Below are positions 50,670 through 62,089 of a DNA stretch of 64,000 nt, in pieces. The DNA lies in assembly GCA_949752735.1 (NCBI GenBank), contig OX457036.1, positions 10,707,609 through 10,771,608 of the forward strand, given 5' to 3'. The notes under the pieces were generated by a model, which did not search any database, was not told where the DNA came from, and saw nothing but the letters and a program-made list of their open reading frames with translations. The stretch comes from Lumbricus terrestris (lineage: Eukaryota > Annelida > Clitellata > Crassiclitellata > Lumbricidae). A program made the position numbers and the translations under genes. Within the stretch, counting starts at the first letter, position 1. Each line of letters starts with the position of its first letter.

Positions 50670-52180
50670 TGTTGTAAAAATAGGCCCCTGCAGTTTGTTT
50701 TAATTAATTGTCCGTGTCCCTGTCTGCCTGTGTATCGTTGAAACATGCCGTCTACTTAATTCATGCATAGGCGTGGCTAAGCGTCTACATGGCGTCTACT
50801 TAATTTATGCATAGGCGTGGCTAAGCGTCAACATGCCGTCTACTTAATTTATGCAAGGCGTGGCTAAGCGTCTACATGGCGTCTACTTAATTTATGCAAG
50901 GCGTGGCTAAGCGTCTACCTGGGCCTGACAGGCGACTACATAATATATGCAGGGCGTGGTCCAGCGTCTACATAATATATGCATGGGCGTGGCTTGGCGC
51001 ATACGTATATATACGAGTGCGTGCGCAGGCAACACAGTCATCGAGAGTCATCGAAGGAAACAGTCACGTCAAGGAACACAGTTGTTACAACAGTCGTCGA
51101 ACGGAAGGATCAGCCGACGCGGTCGCCGTGAGATAGAAGGGAGCTGCGACAGCCGAGTGTTACAGGTTCGAGGCGCAGTGCAGCTACGAGTCGTACGGGA
51201 GAAAACGCTTCGAAGAGCGCTACGGTGAATCTACGACGTCTGCAATCCGACGCTGTCGACGACGAAAGGTTCGTAAGCCTTTGCTGTCCGACGCTGGTGG
51301 CTGGGGTTCGATTCTTGACCCACAGTCGTGCTCTTCTGTAACTCGACGCGGCTGACGGCGGAAAGTCCGGGGACTTTCGTGAATCTACGACGACTACGAT
51401 CCGACGCTGTCGACGACGAAAGGTTCGTAAGCCTTTGCTGTCCGACGCTGGTGGCTGGGGTTCGATTCTTGACCCACAGTCGTGCTCTTCTGTAACCCGA
51501 CGCGGCTGACGGCGGAAAGTCTGGGGACTTTCGTGAATCTACGACGACTACGATCCGACGCTGTCGACGACGAAAGGTTCGTAAGCCTTTGCTGTCCGAC
51601 GCTGGTGGCTGGGGTTCGATTCTTGACCCACAGTCGTTCTCTTCTGGAATCCGACGCTACTGACGACGGAGAGTCTGGTGATTCTCGCTACGCAACGACG
51701 ACGCCATTCGACTCCGGATCTGCCAACGTTTCCGACCGGGTGAGCGCAGTGGTTCAGTTTTATCGCTACGCAACGACGACGTCGACTCTGGTTCGAAACC
51801 CGACCCGTTTCACCGACTTCGACGTGCGCTGGCGAAGCAGCGGTCCTCTACGCGACGACGATTCAGCATTCTGCGTTGGCAATTACTGCCGACAGTGGTA
51901 TATTAGTTTTCAGACAGTGGCGCTACGCGAATTGCTCCGAACTTGCTCCGAACTTGCTCCGAACTTGCTCCGAACTCTGGCGCTATAGAAGTTGGCTGAG
52001 GACAGCTTAACGAGGGTTTTCTTGAAGTCGAATAAAAGTGTTTCAAGCCTGACTGGCTAGTCGTCAATCCCCAGTTGACGCCGGACTACACGACGGACGG
52101 ACATCGCCTTAACGACTAGGGTCTGGAGCTCGGTTCCTGGTGGTCTTTTGCCCAGCCCTAGTGGGTCGAGATTCTTTACA
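50670..52180 (+). repeat. 3' LTR
   Basis: The same 1511 bp as 45792-47302 at a constant offset of 4878, with the U3-like repeats, TATA box, 154-bp triplication and AATAAA at equivalent places. It ends ATTCTTTACA and is followed by ATAA. Confidence 0.95.
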
Positions 52181-52671
52181 ATAACTTGCGCGAAACAGTG
52201 CCAACGTCATCCATTCAGTAAGCTGCTGAACATCATTGAATAAATTTTATTAATCAACCTATGCACTCTTTTATTAGAACTGCTCAGTAGCGGCGCTAGG
52301 GGCTAGGGGCCGGCCCGCCGACAGAAATCCCGGGCCCCTGGGCTGAGCAGTCACGGGCCCCAAACTATCTTTAGGCCTTTTGAATAAATTTACGCAAAAA
52401 AACAAAACCATAGTGTTGGTATGGATGGACGCTAATGCTTACATTTATGATTTTAATCAGTTCTTAATGTTAAGAATATAATTTTTAAATAATATGCCAA
52501 TCAACAAGCAACCTTCCAGGATTTAACTGCAACAATAAACCCTATCTCTTATGATATCCTGGTAGTTCTTCATCTTGTCTGCGAACTTAAAAATGCACTT
52601 CGGACATGCTTTTACTTCATCGCCTGGAAAATTGTCCCAATGCCTTGGAGGACTGTTTCTTATAAGCTTTA

Positions 52672-53300
52672 CTAGCTGAATTACCCGGCGTTGCCCGGGA
52701 AATTTCGGATTTTAGTTCCCAGCCACGCCTGACCCCGCTCCCACGCCCAGGAAATTTCGGTTTCGTTCCCCGTCACGCCTGACCCCGCTCCCACGCCGTC
52801 CTTCTCATCTCGCCTTACATCGGCCCCAACCCACTTCGACCCTGGGGTGCCCGGCGTTTCCCGTGAAATTTAGTTTTTCGGTACAACCAGTTCCAACCCG
52901 TCCGTGTTTACGCTATAGTCAGCATTTTTGCGAAACCGCGTGCGAAAAGATCTTACCTCGGCGATAAATGAGGTTAAAAATCTATTGGCTCGTTGAAAAT
53001 CGATCGGCGAAAATTATTGCGTCTTAAATACTGATACATACGACACGGTTAAGATTAATTAAGATTAATAATAATTAACGGCATACCGCTCTATAAGAAT
53101 AAGACCGGCAATGACGTCATTAAGATATTGGTTTGAATCACAGAATATATCATCGATGGTTTCAATGTTGAGAATGATGGCCTAATATCGATGTGCTGAA
53201 GCCTAATAACGGCATACCGCTCTATAAGAATAAGACCAGCAATGACGTCATTAATGTATTGGTTTGAATCACAGAATATATCATCGATGGTTTCAATGTT
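52672..53300 (-). mobile_element. Helitron 3' terminus (minus strand), element of uncertain extent
   Basis: CTAGCTGAATTACCCGGCGT followed by TGCCCGGG is the complement of a Helitron end like the one at 39743. It is preceded by A at 52671. The matching 5' end was not found. A ~115-bp unit (GGCATACCGCTCTATAAGAA, GTTTGAATCACAGAATATAT) is duplicated at 53080-53305. Confidence 0.55.
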
Positions 53301-53305
53301 GAGAA

Positions 53306-54460
53306 CAGTGATTCCGTTAACATCCGTCCGTGCGTCCCGGACGCACAAATTTTGTCGCCGGACGCACAAAAATAAAGGCAGTGCGTCCATGGACGCACTG
53401 AAGTTGTGGATGGACGCACAAATAAATTAACGATGCGTCCATGGGACACCAATAAGAAATACCGTGGGGTCCGTATAATGTGTCACTGTCTCAGTTTATG
53501 CATTTCGTATTAACTGACTGGTTAGTGGTGATTAATTTATGCAATGACATATTTATGAATATTTCATTTCTTTGTAAGTGAGTGACGTATATCCTACATG
53601 CTGGCCTAGGCCTAAACCATCGACGTGTCAGCAATATTATAGCGTTCAATTAGCTTACCGTTCCCATGAGCTGGCTTAAAAAGTAATGACCGTCGTCGGA
53701 TAGATCCTAAAGTCAAGAAAATTAAAAGAAGTACAACAATGCTAAAATATTTTTTCTTGGAAAGTATAAAATTTATTTTCGTCGGGAAGATTGGTACTAG
53801 CTATAGGCTATAGCCTTGTGTCCTAAAAAATTTCCCTGTTTATTTTTTAAATGATATCATTGCTAATGACAATCGCATTTTAGCTCTCTCTTCATCATTC
53901 ATTTCAATAAGTTACAAAACGCCTCTACAAGAAGCCCTCTCAGAGGCGCTCTCCAGTCAATATTAATGCAATATGATGCAATCTGATTGTGCTCTAACAT
54001 CAGCTTTTGCTTCTAAATGGCTGTTAATTTGCTATAAAATTTTAAAAAACCTACAAACTTCTACTTATCGTTGGCTTAGGCTAAAACCTATAGGCCTATG
54101 GCCTTCTTGACCTTTCACGATTCCACGATACAGGCCTGTAATTTCATTCCAATTAAGCCTACCTCTGGAGAAGCTGGCTGTAATTTATGAGTTTATGAAT
54201 TGGTATTTTCTGTAGGCCTTTTGGTATCGACAACTTCAGATTTTACCACACACAAAAATAGCCAACGGTAAAATTAATTTTATAGCTGATTTTAGCTAGC
54301 CTAAATGAACTTTTGTAAACGGAGGAGGGTTAGAGCTAATTTTTACGTAGGCCTACGCATGTGGCTGCTCGCAAAATGTGCGAGCTGCAACAGAATGAGA
54401 GGGTCAAAAATACGAATTTTTGCGTAGGTTACGCAATAATAGGCCTTAACGGAATCACTG
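53306..54460. mobile_element. hAT-type element (CAGTGATTCCGTTAA family)
   Basis: Ends CAGTGATTCCGTTAAC and CTTAACGGAATCACTG are flanked by the perfect 8-bp duplication GTTGAGAA (53298-53305, 54461-54468). It is 1155 bp with no transposase. GTGCGTCC/GGACGCAC words are repeated near the left end, and a LINE-type tail is embedded at about 53895-53965. Confidence 0.9.
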
Positions 54461-54773
54461 GTTGAGAATGATGGCCTAATATCGATGTGCTGAAGCCTAA
54501 TAGCGTGTTAAACAGCGTTTCGGTTCGAAAATAAAATGTTTCAAACTCGGGAAAAAGTAAGAGTTTTGAATCGCGAACCCCTTATGGTTTGTTATCGGGT
54601 GCTAAAAAGTATTTTTGTAAATATTGGGAAAAATCGGTCGCGTGGTTCAGAAGTTTTATTCAAGGACACGGTGTCAGATTTTCGCTTTTATAGTTTTAGA
54701 TAGCAGCCTATTTTTTATCGTCTCAATCGTTTGTGCAGCCTATAGGTCTAAACGCAGGCCCTGGCGGCAGAGT

Positions 54774-54930
54774 CAGTGGCGTAGGCAAGGGGGCGGTTTC
54801 GGGGGTTAAAACCCCCCATTTGCTCCGGAAAAAGGTTTTTTGAGGTTATTTATCCATTTAAATAAGAAAAATTAACAAAAAAGGGTATCCGGCCATAAGC
54901 CCCCACGAAAAATTCTTGGCTACGCCACTG
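54774..54930. mobile_element. hAT-type MITE (CAGTGGCGTAG family)
   Basis: Ends CAGTGGCGTAGGCAAGGG and TCTTGGCTACGCCACTG are flanked by the perfect duplication GGCAGAGT (54766-54773, 54931-54938). Inverse orientation of the 4908-5066 copy. Confidence 0.9.
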
Positions 54931-55992
54931 GGCAGAGTGCCAAGAGTAAAAAACTTTTTTTTACAGTTTTTCTGATTTCAGCATATTCATAATTCTTATT
55001 TATGATGTCTTCGTTTGGAATTAAGATATTAACACCACAAACTTCATTTTAATTCATTCTGTTATAATTACACGAATACGATCATCACGCAGGCACGTTT
55101 AATTCACTAGAATCAACCAATGTAGGAGTACTGGAGTAGCCTAGGGTTAATTACGGGCTCTGATTGCCTTCTTTTGAGATTATGAATTGAGATAGTGTGC
55201 GACTGTATATTGTGTATAAGCTTACCAACTGTTGCTTTTTCAAACTTATTAGCTTTTTCTTTTCGTTTTTGTACTACAGATATGTGTGTTTATAAAAAAA
55301 ATTCCATCGTTACGATGGAAATTTATAATTTAGAATTGTTCACTTACGATAGAAATCTGACACGGCATAATTTAGCAGAAGAACATTCTCAGACGGAAGT
55401 GAGCATGTTATTTGGCAAAACACTGATAAGTAAAGTAGGCTAATGGACAGTTGCTTGAAACTTAAACAGTTGTAGTTATGTAACAGTAATAGCCTATAAT
55501 AGGATAATAGGCCTATTTAAAACAACATTATAAATTACAAACAATAGGTTAAGTAATATAGGCTATTATAGGTTGGGCCCGCCGTCCGTAATCAACAAAT
55601 GAAACATATTATAATCACTGTAGCCCGGGCCCCCTCCGGGCCCCTAAAAGTCGCCGGGCCCCTGGGCATTTGCCCCCCTGCCCCCCTCTCGGCGGGCCTG
55701 GCTAGGGGAGCTAAGCCCCTAAAAAGTCGATCCATTTCTTTCCATGTGAAAGTGAAATATTTGTACGATTAACCCCTTTAGCCCTCCCCCCCCCCAAAAA
55801 CCGTAGGCTAAAGGTACGCACGAGGTTTGCCCTGCAGACAGTTTGGCGGATATGAAAATTTGAAAAAGGACAATTTTCAAAGATTTCGACCCAAATGACT
55901 AAAAACGGTGGTCAGAAATTTTGCGACTGAAAACGGGGAATTTTCTCCCGCAAATTCAACCCCCCAAAACTGAAATCCTGGCGCCGCCGCTG

Positions 55993-56295
55993 GATCTACT
56001 TTTCTTTACTGAATGGATGACGTGGACACTCACAATATCGCCCTGTAGATTTCATTAGGATTTTGTCAATTAGTTAAGACGGTCTTATTTTCTCTTATTT
56101 ACATATTAATTTTGCACATAGCCTATTGCATAAACTGTCATTGTTTCCCACCATTTTAGTCTGGTAGCCTGGCAACGGAACAGTACATATAGACCCTTGA
56201 GGTTCTCTACATATAGACCCTTAAGGTTCTCTCCCTTGGCTTATGTTCGCGCCCATAATTATTATTGAGTGTGCTACAGAAAAAATGTTTTAGGC
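55993..56295. other. No gene seen
   Basis: A short direct duplication CATATAGACCCTT(G/A)AGGTTCTC occurs at about 56186-56230. Otherwise nothing is recognised. Confidence 0.45.
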
Positions 56296-56580
56296 CTATT
56301 ACTGTTACTTGGTCATGTAATCCGCATGGACGAAGCCAGGATTGCAAGACAAGCGATGAACTGGACTCCGGAAGGAAGACGCGGAAGAGGCAGACCAAGG
56401 AATAACTGGCCATTAACTGAGTAACTGAAACCATTAAGGATCGGAGACTTGAAATGCATGGGCATGACGTGGAACGAGGCGATACAACTGCAGGCGGTGG
56501 ACAGAGAGAAATGGAGGAGCTGCATTGCCCGATGTGCAGAATTGCACGAAAAGACTGATGATGATTTGATGATGGCCTAC
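56296..56580 (+). pseudogene. RTE-like LINE reverse transcriptase C-terminus, fragment
   Basis: The plus-strand reading LLGHVIRMDEARIARQAMNW, then GRRGRGRPRNNW, an in-frame TGA-type break near 56420, then MGMTWNEAIQLQAVDREKWR is typical of the C-terminal tail of RTE-type and related LINE polymerases (LGHVxRM...GxRxRGRPxxxW...W..A...A.DR..WR). The fragment has stops and no upstream RT, so it is a dead remnant. The minus-strand frame across it is a shadow. Confidence 0.75.
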
Positions 56581-57272
56581 TTGAAGCCCCAAATGCTGTC
56601 ATGGTCATAGTGATAATAAACGCATTGAAAGTTGAAGAAACGTAGACTTTAAAATTGTGAATGAAGCTAATGTTAAGCACACCTCTGTTCTTGCTGCATG
56701 TTCTTTAATGGTAAGTGGTAACGGCGCCATTTTGAAGAACTTGGCTAATAATATTTTATGTCGGAGAAAGATAAGAAGGCGATTCGTAACTACTTATTTC
56801 TTTACTTCGCGTTCTTTCGATGCGTTATGTTTTTCTCTTTCGCAAATTGAAGTATCTAGGTGTATGTATAAGTGCCGTTAACTACAATTTAAAATTATTG
56901 GACCTCATGTTTTATTGAGCGTTATTATTGATGTAATGTATGTGAAGTAATGTCTAAGGATCTTTGCTTTCAACTCCCTGCTCTCCTTTGATGGATTAAA
57001 GATAGTTTCTAATCTCTAATTCGTTTACAGGATGTGCAGAAATAGGACCTGGCGTTTCGGTCTAAAAGTAGAATATACGCAGCATTTTTCAATTAAACAA
57101 ATCGCCGATCTTGGTAGCGTATTCGTTATTTAATAGACTACAAATTCAGTTTTGTTCAATAACACACGGCATGCTTTTCAGGGTTTGGTGGACATTCCAA
57201 TGTTTATATAATAGTCCTATTCAGTGTTCATGCAGAGTTGAAAATTCCTAAGGTTGTGTTCCAGATCACAAA

Positions 57273-58571
57273 ATGCAAGCAAAAAGCCTCGATTCAGTAA
57301 GTATGCATCGGTACATGTGTGGCTTTTGTAAGAAACGGTTTGCAGTTAGATCCGCTCTTATTAGCCACAAAAGAACGCACACTGGAGAAAAGCCATACAT
57401 TTGCAATTTATGTCACAAAGATTTTGCTCAGAAGACTCAACTGCAAAGTCATGCAAGAACACATACTGGAGAAAAACCATACAATTGCAGTTTTTGTCAC
57501 AAAGGTTTTGCATTTAGGTGTAGTATTAAACACCACGAGAGAACACACACTGGAGAAAAACCATTCATGTGCGATTTATGTCACAGATCATTTAGATGCA
57601 AGAGTCATCTGCAAGGGCATTCAAGAACCCATTCTGGAGAAAAACCATTCAGGTGCAATTTATGTAACAAATCATTTGTGCGTGAGAGTCACCTGCAAGG
57701 GCATACAAGAACCCACACTGGAGAAAAACCATACATTTGCACTTTGTGTGACAAAAGATTTGCACAAAAGTCTCTTCTGGGAAGCCACACAGTAACCCAC
57801 ACTGGAGAAAAACCATACATTTGCACTTTGTGTAACAAAAGATTTGCACAAAAGTCTCTTCTGGGAAGCCACACAGTAACGCACACTGGAAAAAAGCCTC
57901 ACAAATGCAATTTATGTGAAAAAGCATTTACAAGACCTCATACTCTAGACAACCATTTAAGAACCCATTCTGGAATAAAACCATACATTTGCACTTTGTG
58001 TAGCAATGTATATGGAAATAGGAGAAGTTTTCGATATCATGGACTAAGACACGCTGGAGAAAAACCATACATTTGCAATATATGTCACAAAGAATACGTC
58101 CAGAAGAATCAACTTCAAAGTCACAAAAGAACACACACTGGAGAAAACCCATACATTTGCGATTTATGTCACAAAGATTACACTGAGAAGAATAAACTTC
58201 AAAATCATAGAAGAACACACACTGGAGAAAAACCATACAACTGTCGTTTGCGTCACGCAAGATTTGCAAATAGGTGTAGTATTAAACGCCATGAAAGAAC
58301 ACACACAGGAGAAAGACCATTCAAGTGCAATCTATGTCAAAAGACTTTTATGCGAAGGAGTTACCTGAAATTCCATGCAAGAATCCACACTGGAGAAAAG
58401 CCATACAAGTGCAGTTTGTGTGACAGACCATTTGCACACAAAAGTAATTTAGAAAGACATAATAGAACACACACTGGAGAGAAACCATACTTGTGCATCT
58501 TATGTCACAAAACATTTGCACACAAGCACCATCTGAGAAACCGTGCAGGATGCCAAAATGGAGAGAATTAA
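57273..58571 (+). CDS. C2H2 zinc-finger protein, 15 fingers
   Basis: The 432-residue frame is almost entirely tandem C2H2 fingers of 28 residues joined by TGEKPY-type linkers, the Krueppel-type arrangement. It is a probable nuclear DNA-binding protein; no KRAB, BTB, ZAD or other effector domain is in this frame. The ATG at 57273 is followed by only ~13 residues before finger 1. An acceptor-like TGTGTTCCAG at 57255-57264 suggests an upstream exon. Finger 12 starts CRLR, having lost its second cysteine. Finger 15 lacks its final histidine (HLRNRAGC), so both are likely degenerate. Fingers 6 and 7 are almost identical. Fingers 2-3 resemble 11-12 (QLQSH.RTH then RCSIK.HERTH), indicating block duplication. 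No polyadenylation signal was recognised. The orthologue is unknown. Confidence 0.9.
   Translation: MQAKSLDSVSMHRYMCGFCKKRFAVRSALISHKRTHTGEKPYICNLCHKDFAQKTQLQSHARTHTGEKPYNCSFCHKGFAFRCSIKHHERTHTGEKPFMCDLCHRSFRCKSHLQGHSRTHSGEKPFRCNLCNKSFVRESHLQGHTRTHTGEKPYICTLCDKRFAQKSLLGSHTVTHTGEKPYICTLCNKRFAQKSLLGSHTVTHTGKKPHKCNLCEKAFTRPHTLDNHLRTHSGIKPYICTLCSNVYGNRRSFRYHGLRHAGEKPYICNICHKEYVQKNQLQSHKRTHTGENPYICDLCHKDYTEKNKLQNHRRTHTGEKPYNCRLRHARFANRCSIKRHERTHTGERPFKCNLCQKTFMRRSYLKFHARIHTGEKPYKCSLCDRPFAHKSNLERHNRTHTGEKPYLCILCHKTFAHKHHLRNRAGCQNGEN
57721..57888 (+). repeat. 84-bp tandem duplication of one zinc finger
   Basis: 57721-57804 and 57805-57888 differ at only two positions by eye (GTGTGAC/GTGTAAC and ACCC/ACGC). 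One changes Asp to Asn in finger 7 and the other is silent in the frame. Confidence 0.9.
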
Positions 58572-59300
58572 CACTGGTAGGCTACAACAATTTTTGCTCT
58601 GAGTGATTTTTTTCTCGACTGCCGTCTGCGATTTCAGATTACAGGCGAACTATGCAAAAATTTATTCCGTGAAAGTATTGTGTTGTCAATGACTGAAATT
58701 CAACAGAAGCACTTTCTACGACAGATACAATAGACAAAAGTAGACCTACGAGTGTAAGCAGATATGCCGACGATAAACAGTGCTCGAATACAAAAGCAAT
58801 ATGAGATCTCTTATATAGCCAGACTAAGTGGCGCCTTGCCATGTTGGAAAACAATGTTCTGACGATATGTAGGCCCTATCGTATTTCTTTTCGACCACAT
58901 TGAAGTCGAATATGTTCTGAAGTAGATTAAGGCACACGTATGTTGTTCATTCTGTTGCCATGGTGCAAGTTCATTATTTTTATAAACTTTTGTTTTGACT
59001 GTTTCTGTTAATTTTCATCAATGTCTAACATAATACTAGCTAGACCCTTTTGTGGTCAACGACAATTAATAAGCTATTCAGTTTGACGAATAGTCCACCA
59101 ACGACGAATCGTCCGTTGACGAATTGTCCGCATTACGCCAGTTTATGCTTTATTTTGTTTAATTGTCAACTATTCAATTTCACTAATGTCTATGCTTTAA
59201 GCTATGAATTGCATATAGGACCTAGACCAGTTAATCATGTATTCCTTGGATAACAATATTTGAAAAGTTTCGACGCTGCATGTCTCCTTCGTGAACCTGC
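58572..59300. other. Downstream of the zinc-finger gene, no further gene seen
   Basis: Unique-looking AT-rich sequence, possibly including the 3' UTR. A near-repeat of GACGAATAGTCC/GACGAATCGTCC/GACGAATTGTCC occurs at about 59085-59130. Confidence 0.45.
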
Positions 59301-59309
59301 TTTTATGAG

Positions 59310-59790
59310 TCGGCCGTGTTGGTCCGGAGGGATGTGCTGGGTCACATTTTCGAAGGGGGTGGGGCACACTTTTCGATCTTGGGACAGGAAAATTTTTCGT
59401 CTTGGTCGTCGAAAAATCTGATGACCTCTTTAGTCATTTGTTTCGAATTTCTAAGAAAAGATACCATTCTATCCGCCAATATAGGTGATGAGTTTTTTCC
59501 CTTTTTTATTCGTACGGACCTAGTATGCGGACTTCGTGGGTGTGGGGCAGGGCCTACGGAACTACTCATGGGGGGAGCAGTGGCGGCGCCAAAATTTACT
59601 TTTTTGGGGCTGGATTTTCTGAAAAAAATTCCGTTTTCAGTCGCCAAAATTTCTGACGACTTTTTCTAGTCATTTGATCGAAATCTTCTCTACTGGGGGC
59701 GGGGGGGCACGTCAACTCTCCGTGCCAGAATAGTTGGTCAAAAATAAAGAAATTTTTTAATGGGGGCCGGATTGGGCCCCTGTCGTCGCC
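59310..59790. mobile_element. Degraded MITE-like repeats
   Basis: G-rich and GCCAAAATTTCTGACGAC/TTTAGTCATTTG vocabulary is shared with the 8.5, 33 and 40 kb elements. A left end CAGTGGCGGCGCC is visible at about 59578 without its right partner. The Gly-rich frames are not genes. Confidence 0.55.
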
Positions 59791-59849
59791 CTCCTCATTT
59801 ATTCAGGCTTGGTACTGACTCTGTTTGACTGCACACAGTGGAGGAGTTA

Positions 59850-61258
59850 ATTAAGATTCGAATCCGTTCACTCTTGCGTCAATTTGTTAGGCAACAATAA
59901 TACACATGACAAGTAGGCTATGGTTACTATAGGAGCGATTACAGGTCTACGATAAATTCTCTTATAGTCTGTGCATTGTGTGCATGCTCAATTGTGCGAG
60001 ACTGGTATACGATGTCACGTCACTCTGCTAATTATAATTGCTATTGTGGTCACGTTATTATTGCCATAGCAACAGATCATCATTGACGCGTTGTTTGGGT
60101 GCTAGCTATAGGTCAGGGCAAAGTGCTCCGTGCTAGTAAGTGTTGATTGAAGTCAGATAGGTCTTGTTTTTGTCATGCAATCACAAACTACAACAGGCCG
60201 AAAACGCGTATAAATTATCGCTAAGCATCGCAAAACATAGAAAATATACCGCATGTATATTGCAATAAATAACCCGAACGCGAAATTTATCTGGATGGAG
60301 AAATTCGCACTTCAACGAGCTTCTGGTCATTTTCAATATATTTCTATACATGACTCTTAAATTATTGTTACTAGATGTTTTATAATACCCAAGCAGTTGC
60401 AGAGCGGACTTCTAAGACTTTATTCTCAGCTTGGTTTAAGCAAATCTGAATTCCGGAAGGCTTAAAAGCCTCGCTTGCAGTTCTGGGTTTATTGTTGGTA
60501 TGCGTCCTATTTTATACCATCACAATAGAATGGTATTATAATGTCGATCATTATAATAATAGTTTCCTGGCCACAAGGAGGTTGTCTATTGCCGCCATGA
60601 TTTAAATAGAAGCAACTGTTTTTTTGGGTAGAAAAGCGTACAAGATTCAATGGGGAAGGTTAATAGAGACACTTGTTACTTCACATTATCGTATACCTTA
60701 GTAAAATACCTCGCTGATAAACCCAGGCGGGAGCAGCCAAAGTCACGCCACTGATTCCCTCTGACTTACACTTATCCGTTCAGCTTCTCTCAAACTTGTC
60801 TGCAAAACAAGTATGCTTATGCAAGATAATTGTACGAAGAATAAGCTTAATCAATTGCTCAGTTGACCCTAATTAACAGAGATTAGCACGATAACATTCA
60901 TTGCCAATGGCATTATTATCACTTTTAAATATCATCATATCATCATCACCATCATCGTCGTCGACTCGTCGTCGTCGTAAGTCATAACAAAATACCAATA
61001 CTGGTACTTAAATCATATGTATGACTAGCAATTTTGCGCGAGGAGCCATATAAATATATACATACATTGCAACAATGTTCGTAAGCCTACACTCGAATTT
61101 GTGTTTTGTAATTTGTATCCCTTTATGTGCTTGTGTGTGTGTGTGAGTGTGTGTATGCATACGATGTATCTGCATCAGTTTTGGGCCGGGAGCGCTTCTG
61201 TGTAGCCTACGTTGAAGAGGCGCTATACAAAATTTTCGAAATAAATAAATATACGTTA
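59850..61258 (+). repeat. Interspersed repeat X, copy 2
   Basis: Ordered blocks are shared with 62090-63755: ATTGCTATTGTGGTCAC, TTGCCATAGCAACAGATCA, GTTGTTTGGGTGCTAGCTAT, ATGGAGAAA(T/C)TCGCACTTCAA, CTCGCTGATAAACCCAGGCG and a short CAT/CGT block at about 60933-60980. It ends in a LINE-type tail (GGGAGCGCTTCTGTGTAGCC, GAGGCGCTATACAAAATTTT). The 60550-61256 part also matches 35656-36667. Confidence 0.8.
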
Positions 61259-61515
61259 GTCAAGTGGCCTACTTCGCTCCACTGTCCATGGTTCCTTTCA
61301 CTCGCCGTGCAACAATGCAGAGCCGTTCGTTCTATTGGTTGGTCCAACAACCTGGAATGGACTTCCCTTGACTATGCGACACCTCCCAAACTGTTCTCAA
61401 TTTCACAAACTGTTAAAGACTGTTTTTTTTCGCTTGATCTCGGCCGGAAGCGCCTCTGAGTAGGTGCCTTGAAGGGACTCAAGGGAGCTATATAAATTCT
61501 GATTGATTGATTGAT
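61259..61515 (+). mobile_element. LINE 3' end with RT C-terminal remnant
   Basis: About 61300-61400 encodes, with frame breaks, QSRSFYWLVQQPGMD-type sequence equivalent to the GPxTWNxLP motif. It is followed by GGAAGCGCCTCTGAGTAGGT, CTATATAAATTCTGATTGAT and TGAT repeats. It is a truncated remnant. Confidence 0.65.
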
Positions 61516-61751
61516 TGAATAAATCAACGCGCATTCGGGGCGGAAACCATGGTCCTACCCGAATCGTCATGCTGCTGCTGATCAGTTTTGGCGATTTCAG
61601 TATGAGAGTCGTTGATTGTCGGTATGTTGACTCTGGAACGGACAAAGCAGCCTGACTAATAATTGTGGACTTAATTTGATATAACGCTCGTGAATAAGTT
61701 GGTCTCCATGTCGAAGATTTACATTTACATAACACTGTCGTTTCTAACTAT

Positions 61752-61985
61752 AAAACCATTTTCCACACCAGGACAGACTGGATAGAAGCAACTCGGCTAC
61801 GAGAAGAGAGTTCCAATAGTCAATTCTAGAGTAGAAAATTGAATTATTGAGAAACTCAAGAGTGTAAGAAGAGACAAGTTTGTGAATGGTCGACCTTGAT
61901 GCGAATAATTTGAGACTGAAGCATGACATCAAAAGTCCATAAGTTGAAAGAGAATTTCTGTAGCACTGCGTGCGCTAAATAAATT
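61752..61985 (-). mobile_element. LINE RT fragment, minus strand
   Basis: The minus-strand frame contains IFYSRIDYWNSLLVAELLLS, matching the xxxSRLDYCNSLLxGLPxxxL motif of CR1/L2/Jockey-type LINEs. It is short and isolated. Confidence 0.6.
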
Positions 61986-62089
61986 GCAGTATAGTATTTT
62001 CAGTTTAACACCACTGGGTGATAACGAATAGCATTAGCATCGCCTACCTCCTTTATGCAGACTTGGGACTGGCACTCTCAGAGTGTAAA
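61986..62089. other. Spacer, nothing recognised
   Basis: Short unique-looking segment between a LINE remnant and repeat X copy 3. Confidence 0.4.

Larger units (their letters stand above)
45792..52180 (+). mobile_element. LTR retrotransposon (Ty3/Gypsy-like), non-autonomous, apparently very young
   Basis: Two 1511-bp direct LTRs (45792-47302 and 50670-52180) start TGTTGTAAAA and end TTCTTTACA. No difference between them was noticed by eye. The 4-bp target duplication ATAA is at 45788-45791 and 52181-52184. A TGGTACCGTGAAGTGG candidate primer-binding site starts 3 bp after the left LTR, and a GGGGGAGGCG purine tract abuts the right LTR. The internal region (3.4 kb) has one 884-codon frame with Gag, protease and an integrase C-terminus but no polymerase or integrase catalytic core. 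It must therefore have been copied and inserted by enzymes supplied in trans. Confidence 0.93.
52310..55700. mobile_element. hAT-type TIR element (CCGGCCCGCCGACAG...) nested in the outer MITE
   Basis: Ends CCGGCCCGCCGACAG and CTCTCGGCGGGCCTG are flanked by the perfect 8-bp duplication GCTAGGGG (52302-52309, 55701-55708). GGGCCCCTGGGC words lie inside both ends. No transposase was recognised. It contains a Helitron terminus, a 1155-bp hAT element and a 157-bp MITE. The family resembles the 3956-4704 element. Confidence 0.75.
52285..55992. mobile_element. Outer MITE (CAGTAGCGGCGC...) split by a nested element
   Basis: The left 18 bp CAGTAGCGGCGCTAGGGG and the right end TCCTGGCGCCGCCGCTG belong to the CAGTGGCGGCGC family. 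Flanks GAACTGCT and GATCTACT match at 6 of 8, consistent with an old insertion. The body resumes at 55701 with GGGGAGCTAAGCCCCTAAAA, resembling the 5987-6126 element. Confidence 0.55.

Noticed and set aside
56207..56680. 157-codon minus-strand frame
   Set aside because: It is the antisense shadow of the RTE-like plus-strand remnant, whose peptide is recognisable.
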